This document shows positions 23,720 through 35,185 of a stretch of DNA of 64,000 nucleotides, piece by piece. This DNA comes from Alligator mississippiensis (taxonomy: Eukaryota; Chordata; Crocodylia; Alligatoridae): assembly GCF_030867095.1 (NCBI RefSeq), contig NC_081824.1, positions 148,891,433-148,955,432 on the forward strand, in the 5' to 3' direction. The translations under genes were made by a program, and so were the position numbers. The notes beneath the pieces are model-generated. The model ran no database searches, had not been told where the DNA came from, and was given only the letters and a program-made list of their open reading frames with translations. Position 1 is the stretch's first letter, and every line of letters begins with the position of its first letter.

Positions 23720-24129
23720 AGACAGAATGAAAACAGAGGGGAAAGGACTTAGCACAGCTCACCCCACCAAGGGCAGAGCTGCAGGATCTGAGCCGCTTGA
23801 CCAATGTTTCTCAACCTTTTTCAGCCTGGCCAGCCTTTATTCAAAGGAAAAGATGTCCACAACTCCCTCATAGTTACTCTAATAATATAGCAAAAAAAAA
23901 TTATATACAGTATGTAGTGTGTGTGAATGTCTATATATGTGCTAACAGAGATCAGGCTATGCAATTTAACTTTATGTGTGTTTTGAGGGGATGAAGGGCA
24001 AGGGACACTGGCCAATGAGGGAAGAGAAATTTTGTTTTAGCTTGCAAGAATGTTTTCAGCACTTCACAACCCCCTTTACTTGCCTTCCATTACCCTCCCT
24101 GAAAAAGCAGCAGAGGATGACTACAGGAC
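23720..24129. other. Intergenic with truncated hAT-like left end
   Basis: AATGTTTCTCAACCTTTTTC at 23804 looks like a hAT (Charlie-like) end but has no matching right end. Nothing else seen. Confidence 0.45.
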
Positions 24130-24503
24130 TACAGGTATGTCTATACATGCCAATTTAAGGTGCTTTAGCCCGATTTAAGGCACATTAAGGGTGCGTGTCT
24201 ACACGTGCATGCCCTTAATGCACCTTAAACATGGTGATTTTAGGCTATCCACACTACATTTGATACCTGTAAAAGCAGGTATCAAATGTAGGCATGAATA
24301 GCTAAAGCACATGTAGCTAAAACATGTGCAGACACATTAAGGCACATTAACACACTTGGAGTATATGGACTGATTTGGAACCAAGTTTAGTCCCGTGGCA
24401 GTCCATCTACATGATGTTAATTTCCTTTAATGCATGTACATGTAGATGTGAGCCTAAATCACCTTAATGTACATTAAGCTCATGCATGTGTAGACACGCC
24501 CTA
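24130..24503. mobile_element. MITE of the TCTACAC family, possibly two nested copies
   Basis: The right end inverts to TTAGGGCGTGTCTACACATG. Two left-end candidates exist (24137 and 24186). The interior has the quasi-palindrome GGACTGATTTGGAACCAAG...CAGTCC and repeated CTTAAT/CATTAAGG words. No clean duplication. Confidence 0.65.
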
Positions 24504-24714
24504 AGTGGAGTTATATCCAGGAAGAAATTGGCCCAGTGACTTCTGTGCTCCTTTTTCCTCAGCACAGCTTAATTTGCCTTCCTCTCTTCTTGTCAGCCCC
24601 TGCTCCTTTTGAGGTCTTCAGGATTAAATTTAGCAGGAAAATTATTAATTTGATTGCTCATAGGAGCTGCCCAAAGATAAATACATTCAGCTTAATAAAC
24701 CTTGTTAGCAGGCA

Positions 24715-24800
24715 GGAAGGAGAGAACATTTAATTAATGTTATTAATAGTTATAAAGCACTTTGAAGATGAAAAGTGCCAGGAGTGCTCAGGGCGGGATC
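24715..24800. mobile_element. MIR/LF-SINE-like fragment
   Basis: TTATTAATAGTTATAAAGCACTTTGAAGATGAAAAGTGCC resembles the 3' core end of ancient amniote SINEs. Confidence 0.45.
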
Positions 24801-24949
24801 CTGTCCTCAGAAGTCCATCAGAGATGTGCGCAAGGGTTTGATGGCAGAAGCTTAACTCAGCATCACTGCTGCTGCCACTATTTCAGAGAGTGAGTAGCAT
24901 GTATAATGACTACCCTTGGCCACCACCAATCTGCCTAGAGAGGCAAAGC

Positions 24950-25050
24950 AAGATTTTTTTGTTTTGGTGATATCTTTTATGGGAACCACTGTATAGTTGG
25001 GAGAGACGTTAGAAAAGCTTTCGAACACAAAGTGTCCTTCCTCAGTGGTG
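24950..25050 (-). mobile_element. Penelope-like element end with hammerhead-like core
   Basis: On the minus strand the order is CTGAGGA, a six-base-pair stem (GGACAC loop GTGTTC), GAAA, then AGCTTTTCTA. This is the layout of the type I hammerhead ribozymes known from Penelope-like retroelements. Downstream come the words CCCAACTATACAG and ATAAAAGATATCACC, which recur in the fold-back elements at 15006 and 21760. The copy is short and degenerate, with one apparent mismatch in the tiny stem III. Confidence 0.55.
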
Positions 25051-25264
25051 GCATTACTAGAGTAGGGCAACCAGGGCAATCCCTGCAGGTGCTGACTTAG
25101 TAGTGGGGGGAGGAGGTGAAAAAAATTGGCTCCTGCTGCTGCATCAACCAAAAGTTACTACTGTCCCTGTGCTCTGGGTGCTTGACAGTGTTGCTACACT
25201 GCTGTTCCTCAGGTCACTTTGAGGGTCAAACTCAACTTGCAACTCCTGCAGGTGCTGAGGCAAC

Positions 25265-25318
25265 AGAATCAGTAGTTCTATTGCAAAGCCAAGAATCAGT
25301 AGTTCTATTGCAAAGCCA
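25265..25318. repeat. Perfect tandem duplication, 2 x 27 bp
   Basis: The 27-base unit beginning AGAATCAGTAGTTCTATTGC is present twice in exact tandem. Confidence 0.9.
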
Positions 25319-25347
25319 AGGGAACACTTTCCCTTTGTATCACAGTG

Positions 25348-25600
25348 GGTGCGTCTACATGTGCGTATTTACTGCGTAGTAACCAAAATTACTACACAGT
25401 ATGGGCGTGCATCTACACATGCATTTGATACCTGCACCATGCCCAATTAGTTACTGCACAGTAACGCACTTTAGTCCCAAATCAGTCCACACACAATGTT
25501 GATGTGCTTTAATGCCTGCACATGTAGACGCCAGCCTATTCCTGCTTATTGCACAGAAAATTTAAGCCGGTGTAAATGCACATGTAGTGTAACCAACTTC
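25348..25600. mobile_element. MITE of the TCTACAC..TGCGCAGT family
   Basis: Ends GGGTGCGTCTACATGTGC and inverted GGTTACACTACATGTGC. The interior has TTACTGCGTAGTAACCAAAATT and CCCAAATCAGTCCACACACA words shared with 12550-12893 and 24130-24503. Confidence 0.7.
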
Positions 25601-26720
25601 CCAGTGCGTAACCAGCCAATCTGTATCTTGCAGACAATTGGCTCAATTATATGATCTCATACACTGTAGGAGATGGGGCTGGAGCCAGGGGTTTTGGGAC
25701 TAAAAACCACCACCTGCAACTAGTCATGCTAAAGGAGAACTCTCAGCATAAATAGCTTGTACCTCACCAGCTCTGAACCAGAAACTACTGGGGAAAAAGC
25801 ATTCCCTCACTGACAGTAAATATACCAGCTCCCTAAGCATTTCCTACCACAGGAGACAGGAGTGGAGGAGGAGTGATGGGAGAGCTATTAATCATTACTT
25901 CCTGGTCTTGGAGGCAACTCAGGCTATTAAGTTGAAGAAGCTTCCATGGTTAAGGGACAAAAGATTTCCCCTCAACAGATTTCACCAGCAGGCAGCCAAG
26001 ACACACTGGCTGGGATCTGAGGAACAGATTTGCCTCTTGCTGCTCTACAGCACGAGAAAATAAGCAGCTTAAAAAGGCTCTTAGATGTCGCTGCATAAAC
26101 GGAATATGAGCTGCTAATAATAGGTTTCTTTAGATGCACACATTTCTCTTGGACACACTATCATGAAGCACATATTGCAGGCTCTCATTATTGTGAGCAT
26201 AGTTTATTAAAAAATTAATGAGCAGAGTTAAAAACGGCAGTGTAAAGAAATAACTTACCAGCAGCTCACATTTACAGACCTGTCTCCACCTTAAAACAAA
26301 GCTGCATTGGGAGGCCTCAAGAAAGAAGCTAACACTCACTGAAACAAGGGGGAAGTTTAATCTGTATGTGCTGGGGAGGGGGCCTGAGAGGGGGAGAATG
26401 TCACACTCAATCAGGGCATTTTCTGAGCATAGCCTCATGTGACTGTGATGAAGTATAAGAGAGAAAGGGGTAGGGAGTAGGGTGAGCAACCTAGAGTTGA
26501 ATCACAAATAGACCATACAAGGTTCAGTCCTAGGCTTTAAGCACAAGCTATGTACTCATAATAAGCCACATCATGGCATTTTCTTGACTAATCTAATTAT
26601 TCTCTGATTCAGTTGCATTTATGGACTGTATTGGAGCGGTACCACTGTTATACCCAGATTTTGTATTCTAGTAAATTTCCCCTAGTCTTTCCTAAGAAGA
26701 TGAGGTTTATAGGTAGCGAA
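25601..26720. other. Intergenic, no feature seen
   Basis: No gene or repeat that I can support. The minus frame at 26130-26489 has no family likeness. Confidence 0.5.
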
Positions 26721-27627
26721 CAGGACTGTGCGAAACAGCACCATTTCATTTCAACTTCCATTTCACTGTTTTGACGGGACAGTGTTTCATTTCGAGTTTC
26801 GTTTCGAAGCACTGTTCTGTTTCGTTTCATTGAAACTGTTTCACTGTTTCACCGTTTTGCCCATAAGCTATAATGGGGGAACACGAAACTGCCTATAACT
26901 TTGTTATTTTTGGCAGATTTGGATGACAACAGCTGGGATGGTAGACCCTTCTGAGGGCATGAAGCCTGCCAAGTTTCAAGGAGATAGGTGCAGGCATTTC
27001 TGGGAAACTGTACCTCAAAGTCTTGAAAGCAAAACTCATGTCACTTGTAAGTGTGAAGGCATAGGGAGTGAAAACTGCAGGGATGGTGGCCCCTGCTGAG
27101 GCCACAAAGCCTGCCAAGTTTCAAGGAGATAGGCGCAGGCATTTCTGGGAAATGGCACCTCAAGCTGCTGACAAGCAAAACTCATGACGTGTAACTGTGT
27201 GTGTGTTAAGGCACACCCTCACTGGTGCTGGGGCCTCTACATGACATGGTAGTGTGCCCCAACAAGGCCTCCTCCTCTCCTACAGCCTCAGTCCAGTCTA
27301 CCACTTTAAATGACAACAGGCAATAACTTAGTAAGCAGCACAGTAGCACCAGCACCATCTTAGGCAGCCAAACAGTCACAGTCAATATGAGAACAGCCCT
27401 TCTCCCCTCTTATCCCTCCCTCTCCTTACTTTCTGTTTCCCTGCAGGCAAGCCCAGCTTCAGCTTCGAAACTCAAAACATTTCAAAACTTTCAAAATGTT
27501 TCGACTGCCCTCATTTTGTTTTGAGGCTATTTCAAAGCCCTTCATTTCATTTTGATTTCGCTGTTTCGTTGAAACGAGTCGAAACAGAATCGAAATGAAA
27601 CAGCTGGTGAAATTTTGCACAGCCCTA
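26721..27627. mobile_element. hAT-type element with TTTCG subterminal arrays, TSD GTAGCGAA/GTAGAGAA
   Basis: 907 bases. Ends CAGGACTGTGCGAAAC and inverted TAGGGCTGTGCAAAA, flanked by 8-bp repeats matching at 7 of 8. The left 150 and right 150 bases are filled with GTTTCGTTTC/GAAACGAAAC words. The middle contains a directly repeated unit of about 145 bases. The ends match the GATTCG-type elements, but the subterminal words differ. No transposase. Confidence 0.85.
26937..27195. repeat. Internal direct repeat, period about 145 bp, inside the hAT element
   Basis: AGCCTGCCAAGTTTCAAGGA at 26963 recurs at 27108 with most neighbouring sequence conserved (GGCATTTCTGGGAAA; GCAAAACTCATG). Confidence 0.85.
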
Positions 27628-28217
27628 GTAGAGAAATGTATTTTGCTCAATAGGAATACAGAGCTGCAATTGCCAACTGGTCAAAAGGAGATCTGTTTGC
27701 CTAATGTCTCTTGGTCAAAGCACTGACCAATGTATCAAAGACGCTGCTTGCACAGCTATGTAGCATACTGACTGGTTTACTCAATCTAGTCTGTTCTCAT
27801 GATTTTATATAGTCCTGATGCTGGAAAGGGTAAACCCTCTATTTCTTTTTGTTAATATTTTGCCTTCTGGCTACTCCCAAGAGAAGCTTCCCTCTCTCTG
27901 CTTCCTCTCGTATTAAAAAACCCACTGTTCACTATTGGCACAGAGGTTCCCAAAGAGAACTTCTGCAGGCTGCTTTAGAACAGTCACAAAATATGCCTTG
28001 TGGTTAAGTTACATCCCCTCTGTGTGCCTCCCTTTCTTCTCCCACCCATTGCCTATCCTGTCTATTTTGACTGTAAGCTCTCTAGGGCGCCACTGTCACT
28101 TACAGCATACTATGCCAAGTGCAATGGGGGCCTCATCTCAAACAAGGTTTCTAGGCAATAACCATAATACACATAATAAAATGGTGGCTGATCAGGGTAG
28201 GCCAGGAACTGTCTCAG

Positions 28218-28295
28218 CCAGATTTTCAAAAGTGTTCAGCAGCCAGCACTTCTGCTGTTCTTCATTTGAACTGCTGAGCACTTTTCAAAATCTGG
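28218..28295. repeat. Imperfect palindrome (ancient fold-back element)
   Basis: CCAGATTTTCAAAAGTGTTC pairs with the complement formed by GAGCACTTTTCAAAATCTGG, with a short loop. The words resemble a widespread ancient amniote fold-back DNA element. Confidence 0.65.
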
Positions 28296-29264
28296 TCTTT
28301 ATTGATTTCATAAGCCAAGATGCCATGCTCCTGGGTCGGGAAAGGCAGCATTGGCATGTTGTAATGCAACCAGGGCCAAATCTTGCTCCAGTGGCGTGTA
28401 GCAGCGGAGTTTTTTCAGGATCTGCTAACATCTCCTGACAATTTTGACATGTACAGAAGTCTTATTCATATGAAGAAGCCCACTGAGATCACTCACTCAA
28501 AAGCTGCAGCTACAGATAGCATGTTAAGAATGGGGACCAACTTGATCCTGACAGAATACAGTACTGTTGAATATAGAGTAGCAGTGGATATGCTGTGGAT
28601 TGGACCTCTTTTCATCTCCCTCTTCATCTCCCTCTCTTTTCTCTGGCAACCCTCACCTTACCATCAGCTAATCAATGTAATGGCTCCTGTCTCCCCTGCA
28701 GCACTTCCAGTCTTTCCCCACAACCACGGACTGCCATGCTCAGGTGAGATGAAACAGGACTTGTCTCCTCCTCCTCCACGAAAGACAGCATCCATCCAGG
28801 GGTGAGATTCCTGAAGGCTTTTACTTAACTAGTAAAAATGATCAGGATTTAAAAAATAAATAAATAGCAATCATTGAGAGAGATGCAAAGACTTCTGATG
28901 ACCAGGTACAAAATGGCCACTTTAGTGTTGTAATAGTTTCCCTGTGCCAACCTGAAAGGGCCAGCCTCAGAAAGCCACGTTGGAGACAAAGCCTCCTGTA
29001 CAAGGGCAGTCCTGCGGTAGTGAGTCATAAGGGACCAAGAGGCTTCTTACAAAGAGGCCATGGTAGTTCTTTTCCTCTTCACCCCTTCCTCACTCTGTTG
29101 GAAGTGATCTCCAAGGAGGAAAAATGGTTCTCTCTCTTGTTTTATCTCTTTATATATTACTGTTAACCTTAAGAAACAGATGCCAAAAGGATGAAGTCCT
29201 AAAAGAAGCAGGGGGTCAAGTGATAAAAAACCCCAAAAAACTGAAGCTCAAACATAGTTGCTTT

Positions 29265-29358
29265 GAAAGTACTGTGCATATATTGAGTCTTTTCTTCCTC
29301 AATTTCCCTGCTTGGAAAGTATTGTGCATATATTGAGTCTTTCCTCCCCCAATTTTCC
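29265..29358. repeat. Tandem duplication, 50-bp period, two copies
   Basis: GAAAGTACTGTGCATATATT and its following bases recur exactly 50 bases downstream with few changes (second copy from 29315). The duplication is local and recent-looking. Confidence 0.85.
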
Positions 29359-31620
29359 TTAAGAACTCTTTGAAGGACTTGCTGGAAAGTCATATGGACT
29401 GTGAGTTTTCTCAACCTTTTATTTAGCAGCAGGATCTCCTTTATATTTAACAAAGAGGTTTTTTTCTCCTTAGGTCTTAAAATTAAAAAAAAGGCTCAAT
29501 ATCTTAACTAACCTGAATACAAACCACTACCCCCTTACACTTTATCAGCATTCAATTTTGTGCCATGCCTGACACCAGTCTGCTATGGTGGGTGCAATTA
29601 AAAATACCTGGATCATTTTGGGAAGGTTTTACTTGCTTGAGAACAAATTCTCTGTATGCACAATGAAGAACGCCAGCACTGGCAGGCATTTTAACACAGT
29701 GCCTCTTATTGTCTCCCACAGAAAATAGGGTAAGACAAGAACTGACGTTTTAATAGGGAAACAACAAGCAGAAAAAAATATTTTTGATTCATCAAAGAAG
29801 TAAAAAAGCATGTTTTTCTATCCTTGTAGGCCACCTTTTGTTCACAAGCACATATGAGCTGAAAGACTTCATTCCAACTACTAAAGGAACTGGAATTGCT
29901 TGAGTTAAGTAATACTCAAAAATTAAAGAGTCATAGTACAGTCATTACCACCTTATGCACCTAATGGTTCAGTAATGATGATGCATGAGTCTCTGTATTA
30001 AAATGTTCTTACATAGTACTTTAACCCATAAGGGAAGCTTCTGAAGGAGACTCTTATTTTCTCTGGCACTTAGAGCCATATTTAAAAGGGTACATAAGTA
30101 GGCAGATATTGTCTCTATTTGATATTCAAGGATCTGAAACACTTAGGGCATTGTCTTCCTTTGGTCATTAGGAAAAAATCTGCTTTATGGACTTGCAAAA
30201 TAATATTCTCCAGTTTCATGGTCTCATCTTTTTGAGGATCTCTTACCACTTTATAAGCATTAGCTAATATGTCAAGCATCCACCCTTCTGGGAGGCGGTT
30301 AGAAAAGTACAGCACTGTTGCCTCCATTCTATGAGCGGCAGGACTGACTAGGTAGTGACTAAGCAAAAATAGAAAATGAACCACGGTTCTGCTTGTATAT
30401 TGCACCCTTTTTGTCTGCCCTTTCTCTATCATTTCTCTTCCAATCACTAATTCTTAAGTCTCTCCCTTTGGACCTTACATAGCACAATCCTGGTTACAGC
30501 CTTTAGACATGACCATAACACATAATACAGAACACAAACATCACAACGCAAGTCTGTGGTAGAGTCAGCAGTAAATCCTAAACCTCCTGACACTTAGGCC
30601 TTGCTTATACTGGGGTTTTAGCCACTGGGGATGTAGCACCACAAAGTCACATCTCTAGTTTACATGCACTGAATCAATCATTAGCAACCATGCTAAAATA
30701 TCCTGGGACAAAAGTCTATACTAGAGGATTCTATTAATGTAACCCTCCATAGGTGATTAAGCCTCGACTACAGGTAAAGACTCAAACATGTTCCTTACCA
30801 CAAGACTGTGCTACATATAAACCCTTTCTGATCCAAGAATTAGCTCTGCTAGTATAATTTAAGACTAGTACAATTAAGAGGAAACCATGACTTCATAGAT
30901 TGCTTTTGTATCTTTGCAGGATGGCTCCATCACGTGTTGAAGCAGCTGTATTGCATTCGAATGTGAATTTCTTTACCAGAAGAAAGTAACCTGTCTCACC
31001 TAGGTTGGTTACACCAGTACCTTCATCTTTTAATTAATTTAAAACAAATCAAAAAAGAAGCAGTCCTTGGACAGCAGTCTAAAATTATGAAGTTAGTCTT
31101 ACACTTTCATGCCAAAGGCTTAATAGTTACATAGAAGAAAGGACATTCAATCTTATTTTAACCTCTCCCAAAAATTCTCCTCCGTCTTAGATTTCTCATG
31201 CTTACTTTGAGGATCATGGAAAACTTTCAGAGGAGGTGCCATTCGGGTAAACAGTTTGAAAATAAACTTCTAGTTTTGGAAGTGTTTGAATGGTTTGCCT
31301 GTTAAAAAAGTGACAGTATGAAAAGGTCAAACTGCTTCCTACCCTCATGTCTTAGTGAGGAATCGTGCACAAAATTGGTATTTTCTACACTGAAGAATAA
31401 GTCAGAGTTACCACTGTTACTGCTCTATCTTCTATCAGATTCCATCATTAGTTTATCATTTGAAAAATGTTTACCAGAGATCTGTTATTTGGACCTCAAG
31501 GGTCTTTTATCATCCAAGCAGCTTGTAACAGCACAACTATACTAGTGAAGAATGTCATTCACACCTCATCTTCCATCTGTCTTTCCTGGGGGCCGAAGTC
31601 CCCACTGAACCCAACTCATG

Positions 31621-31800
31621 GACTCATAGAAAGGTAGGCCTAGGACATCAGGAGGTCATGTAGCCCAATCCTCTGCTTAAGGCTAACCCATTTCATCCCT
31701 GACTAAACCATCCCAGCAAGGGTTTGTCTAACCTTCTCTTAAAAATGTTCAGGGACCATCACTAATCCCAAGGAGTCAAAAAATCTCTCTATCTAGATAC
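31621..31800 (-). mobile_element. CR1 LINE 3'-end fragment
   Basis: The words CTCATAGAAAGGTAGGCCTA, CAGGAGGTCATGTAGCCCAA and the following block match a CR1 3' end read on the minus strand. About 180 bases. Confidence 0.75.
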
Positions 31801-33040
31801 GTGGTAGAGATGAAGCCTTATCCTACACCCACTTATGCTGACACCAGTATCTTCATGCACTTTGTAATCAATGAGACAAAAGGAGAGTCCCCCACCATTG
31901 ATATATGGAACTGGATGAACGCCAACTGACCGTGAATAAAGCCAAACAGGACAAAGTATTTCTTGGCAGGACTAACATTTAGAGTTGAGTACAGGCAGCG
32001 AGTCCAATTGTGATCTCCCACTGAGACAAGTGAGAGGAGAATCAGTTTCCATCCAGTAAAGGAGGAAATTTGATCTCACGGATAGAAGGACTGGAGCAGA
32101 AGTCAGGAGATCTGATTTCTATTCCCAGCTTTGCCACAGGTTTCATTTAGGTCAGGAATTTTAGGTGTCTGCAGATGTGCTGGGAAGCTGCTCCGACACA
32201 CTATGATTACAGCACGTTGGAGCAAACTCAATTAACTGAGTCTACTGAAGTGTGCTAATTAATGCGCTCCAGCCAGCCTCTGCATCTCACATATCAGCGC
32301 CCCTGCACTTCAAAATGGCGGTGGGGGTGCTTTTACTAAAGCTCATTCTACAAACTTTAGTTAAAGCACCCCCACCGCCATTTTGAAGCATGGGGATACC
32401 GATATATGAGATGCTACAGTACTTTAATTAGAGCAGCTCTCTAATTAAAGCACCCCCTCCCCCACCCCCAGAGCACATGTAAAAACACACTGAGGTCTGG
32501 GGTTTCAAGAGACTAATGGATTTAAGCACTTGTTTCTCATTAGAGTGTGGTGGGATTTGGGCACTTCAGTACTCACAGTCTTTTGAAAACCCACCTTCAC
32601 TTCTCTATATTATTGCTCCCCATTTTGAATATGGAAAAAATAGTATCTCCCTACCCAACAGAGGTATTTTGAAGAGAACTATATTATTCTCAAATGCATG
32701 CCTTAAAGCTCCATCATGTCAAGATGTCTTATAGCCTCAGGATGCCATCAAACCTTTTGCAATGGCCGGGAATTAATACAGAGATTTTAAAAATAAGTCA
32801 CTTCCTACTCCACTTAGTGGCTAAATGTTTCCCACTATCTGTGCCTAGCTTTCACAATGTAAGCTCTTTGGGATGGCAACTTGCTTTCATTTTCTCTAAG
32901 TCTGTCACCAGGTCTCTGAACCTGATCTCAAATGCTGTCCGAGTTTTCCCTGCTTTTTAATGGTTCTTTCTGTCTTCAGCAGAGCTTGGCTGCTAAGAGG
33001 ACTTAAACCTGTGACTAAATTGCACATGAGTGACTTAGGG
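31801..33040. other. Intergenic around the MITE and hAT element
   Basis: Outside the MITE at 32170-32495 no gene or other repeat is recognised. Confidence 0.5.
32170..32495. mobile_element. Fold-back MITE, TTTGAAGCATG family, copy 2
   Basis: A central palindrome pairs CACTTCAAAATGGCGGTGGG with its complement around TAAAGCTCATTCTACAAACTTTAGTTAA. The outer ends GTGTCTGCAGATGTGCTG and CAGAGCACATGTAAAAACAC are inverted. The best-preserved palindrome of the three copies. Confidence 0.75.
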
Positions 33041-33371
33041 CAGTGGTTCTCAACCTTTTTTGTACCAGAACCCATTTGTAAACATTGATGGCCAGTCCGG
33101 GCCCAGTGCCCCTTGCTCCCAACCTGCTGCCTCCCACCCCCTGGCCCCAGCCCCATGTGGGGGGCAGCGTGGGGTGTATGGGGGAGTAAGGAGGGCCTCA
33201 AGCAGCCCCTCGCAGGCTGCAACTCTGCCGGCCTGCAAGGGAAAAGCCCCAGTTTCCCACATTTTTCTCCTTTAAAGGAGAATCCATTTTTAAAAGTTTG
33301 CTGATCCATTTTTAAAAGCTTGTTCACAACCCTCTCCTATATTCTTGTGACCTGCAGGTTGAGAAATGCTG
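33041..33371. mobile_element. hAT (Charlie-like) element, TSD ACTTAGGG/ACTTAAGG
   Basis: Left end CAGTGGTTCTCAACC, right end inverted GGTTGAGAAATGCTG, with 8-bp flanks matching at 7 of 8 positions. It shares GTACCAG, CCCATTTGTAAACAT and TTTAAAGGAGAATCCATTTT with the element at 49077, so it is the same family. No transposase. Confidence 0.88.
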
Positions 33372-33379
33372 ACTTAAGG

Positions 33380-34303
33380 ATTGGGAGCATGAGCCACAGA
33401 GTCTAAACACACAGATCCAGATCTTCTGCCCCAGATTCTTTCCCTGGGCACAGCTCTCAACCTCCAGAGCTTAGTCCACTTTCACCAATCTTTTAGTCTT
33501 CCTTTAACAGCAGGGAATGCTGGTCTTCCACAGAAGAGGAAAGCATAGGGGAAACCCACATCTATTCTTTACTATGGATTCCCAGCCTTGGAAACCCTCA
33601 ATAGTTGGACTATCTGTCTTCCGTAGCGCAAAATCCTCTTCCTACCTTGCCAAGGGGTTTTCTTACTCTTGCTGTCCTCCTACTCTTACTGGTGCCCCTC
33701 TGCTTGGAACACCCCCTTTACTGAACCACAAACTATTCTGGCTCTCCTTGCAGACTCACTTGCTCTTAATCAACTGACCTTTTGTCACTCATCTCCTCCA
33801 AATGGGAAAGAAAGCTAAGTCTGGCACAGGTGCAACTGTGCCCTAATCCCCTTAAAAGGCCAGCTCACTGTGAAAGCCCCAAACACATCACGTTAATAAT
33901 CCTTCACTGATTCTAGATTCCCACAGGGTAATGGTAGCAGGGACCATCTTTTCAGCAGTGGCTGTCCCTAATGCTACGTGAGTTTTTCTATTTCAGTTAG
34001 AGCCCTGCAGCAAGCCGTATCTTGCCTTTTTCTTCCTTTCAGGATTAAAGCAGATGCAATTTTTTTTATTCCAACAGTTAAGAAATAGGAACCCAACATG
34101 TTATTTTGTGACAAAGAGGTACCAGAATTTTTATATCAAATGGTTTGAACAAGGATTATTCTTATTAAGTCATTATCCTAAACCTTTGGGTGTTAGTTGA
34201 GAATGGGGAAGAGGGGGAAGGTAGCGAAGTTCAAAAAAGCAACACAGCTATACGAGATACAATGGGACTGGAAATATTAATTAAGCACAGCATTAGGACC
34301 AGA
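33380..34303. other. Intergenic, no feature seen
   Basis: No gene, RNA or clear repeat that I can support. Confidence 0.5.
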
Positions 34304-34311
34304 CTAGCCAT

Positions 34312-35128
34312 AAGGGCTATGCAAAGCTTCAGTTGCTGATTCGATTCGGCAGAGATTCAGCCTGATTTGGCGGCTGAATCTCCAAATCTGAATCAAATCA
34401 GGAGACCCTTTAATCTCTCCTAATTGAATTGGAACCCTCCAAATCAATTCAGAGAGATTCGGAAAGATTTGATGATTTGGACATAGACACAGCTTTAAAT
34501 GTTTTTTCTATGTACCTCAAGGTACCAGGCGTGGCTCATGAACACTGAGATGGTGAGGTGGATGGAGTATCCCACAGGAGCGCGTGGGGAGGGGGGGGTC
34601 CCCAGTACACTCAGTGACAAACCTGGAAGTGGACCAGAAGCACTTCTGGTCCACTTCCAGGTCTGTCGGGGAGTGCATGGGGGACCTTCCCCCCACCTCA
34701 ATGACTGGTGCCTCCTGGGTATTGGGGGGGGGGGCACCCAGGATCCTCCCACGGCCGATCATCAAGCCGGGGGGGTGGGGGGCACCCACATGCTCGGCAG
34801 CAGACCTGAAAGTGGACCAGAAGTACTTCCAGTCCATTTCTGGGTTTGTCACCGAACACACCGGGGGGGGTGCCCTATGCTCCTGTGGGATGCTCCATCC
34901 ACCCCAGTATCGCAGTGTTCAAGAGCCACGCCTGGTACCTTGAGGTATGTAGAAAAAACATTTAAAGCTGTGTCTATGGCCGAATCGCTGATTTTCTGAA
35001 TAAGCATTGAATCTTCAGATTCAGATTTGGCCAAATCAAAGCAGGGACAGTGATCCAAATCAGCGAATCTGTCCCCAATTTGGGCCAAATCCAAATCCAA
35101 AATAGCCCATTTTGCACACACCCCCCTA
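34312..35128. mobile_element. hAT-type MITE with GATTCG subterminal arrays, TSD CTAGCCAT
   Basis: 817 bases flanked by 8-bp duplications CTAGCCAT (34304-34311; 35129-35136). The left end AAGGGCTATGCAAAG and right end (inverted TAGGGGGGTGTGTGCAAAA) match the ends of the element at 42053. Subterminal GATTCGG/GAATC words are abundant. Inner inverted arms carry ACCTCAAGGTACCAGGCGTG. The GC-rich core has a 40-base near-perfect palindrome at 34622-34661. Confidence 0.88.
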
Positions 35129-35152
35129 CTAGCCATTGAGCACCTCTGCCTA

Positions 35153-35153
35153 T

Positions 35154-35185
<32 letters not shown>

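Larger units (their letters stand above)
27636..31620. other. Intergenic, mostly featureless
   Basis: About 4 kb. Apart from the palindrome at 28218-28295 and the 50-bp duplication at 29265-29358 I see no gene or recognised repeat. Open frames at 27935-28438 and 28383-28805 have no family resemblance and overlap each other. Confidence 0.5.

Noticed and set aside
27935-28805. Two overlapping plus-strand frames of 167 and 140 codons
   Set aside because: They overlap in different frames, have no recognisable domain and contain a fold-back repeat.
34499-34999. 166-codon plus-strand open frame
   Set aside because: It lies wholly inside a non-autonomous hAT element, with overlapping frames on both strands; it is not transposase-like.
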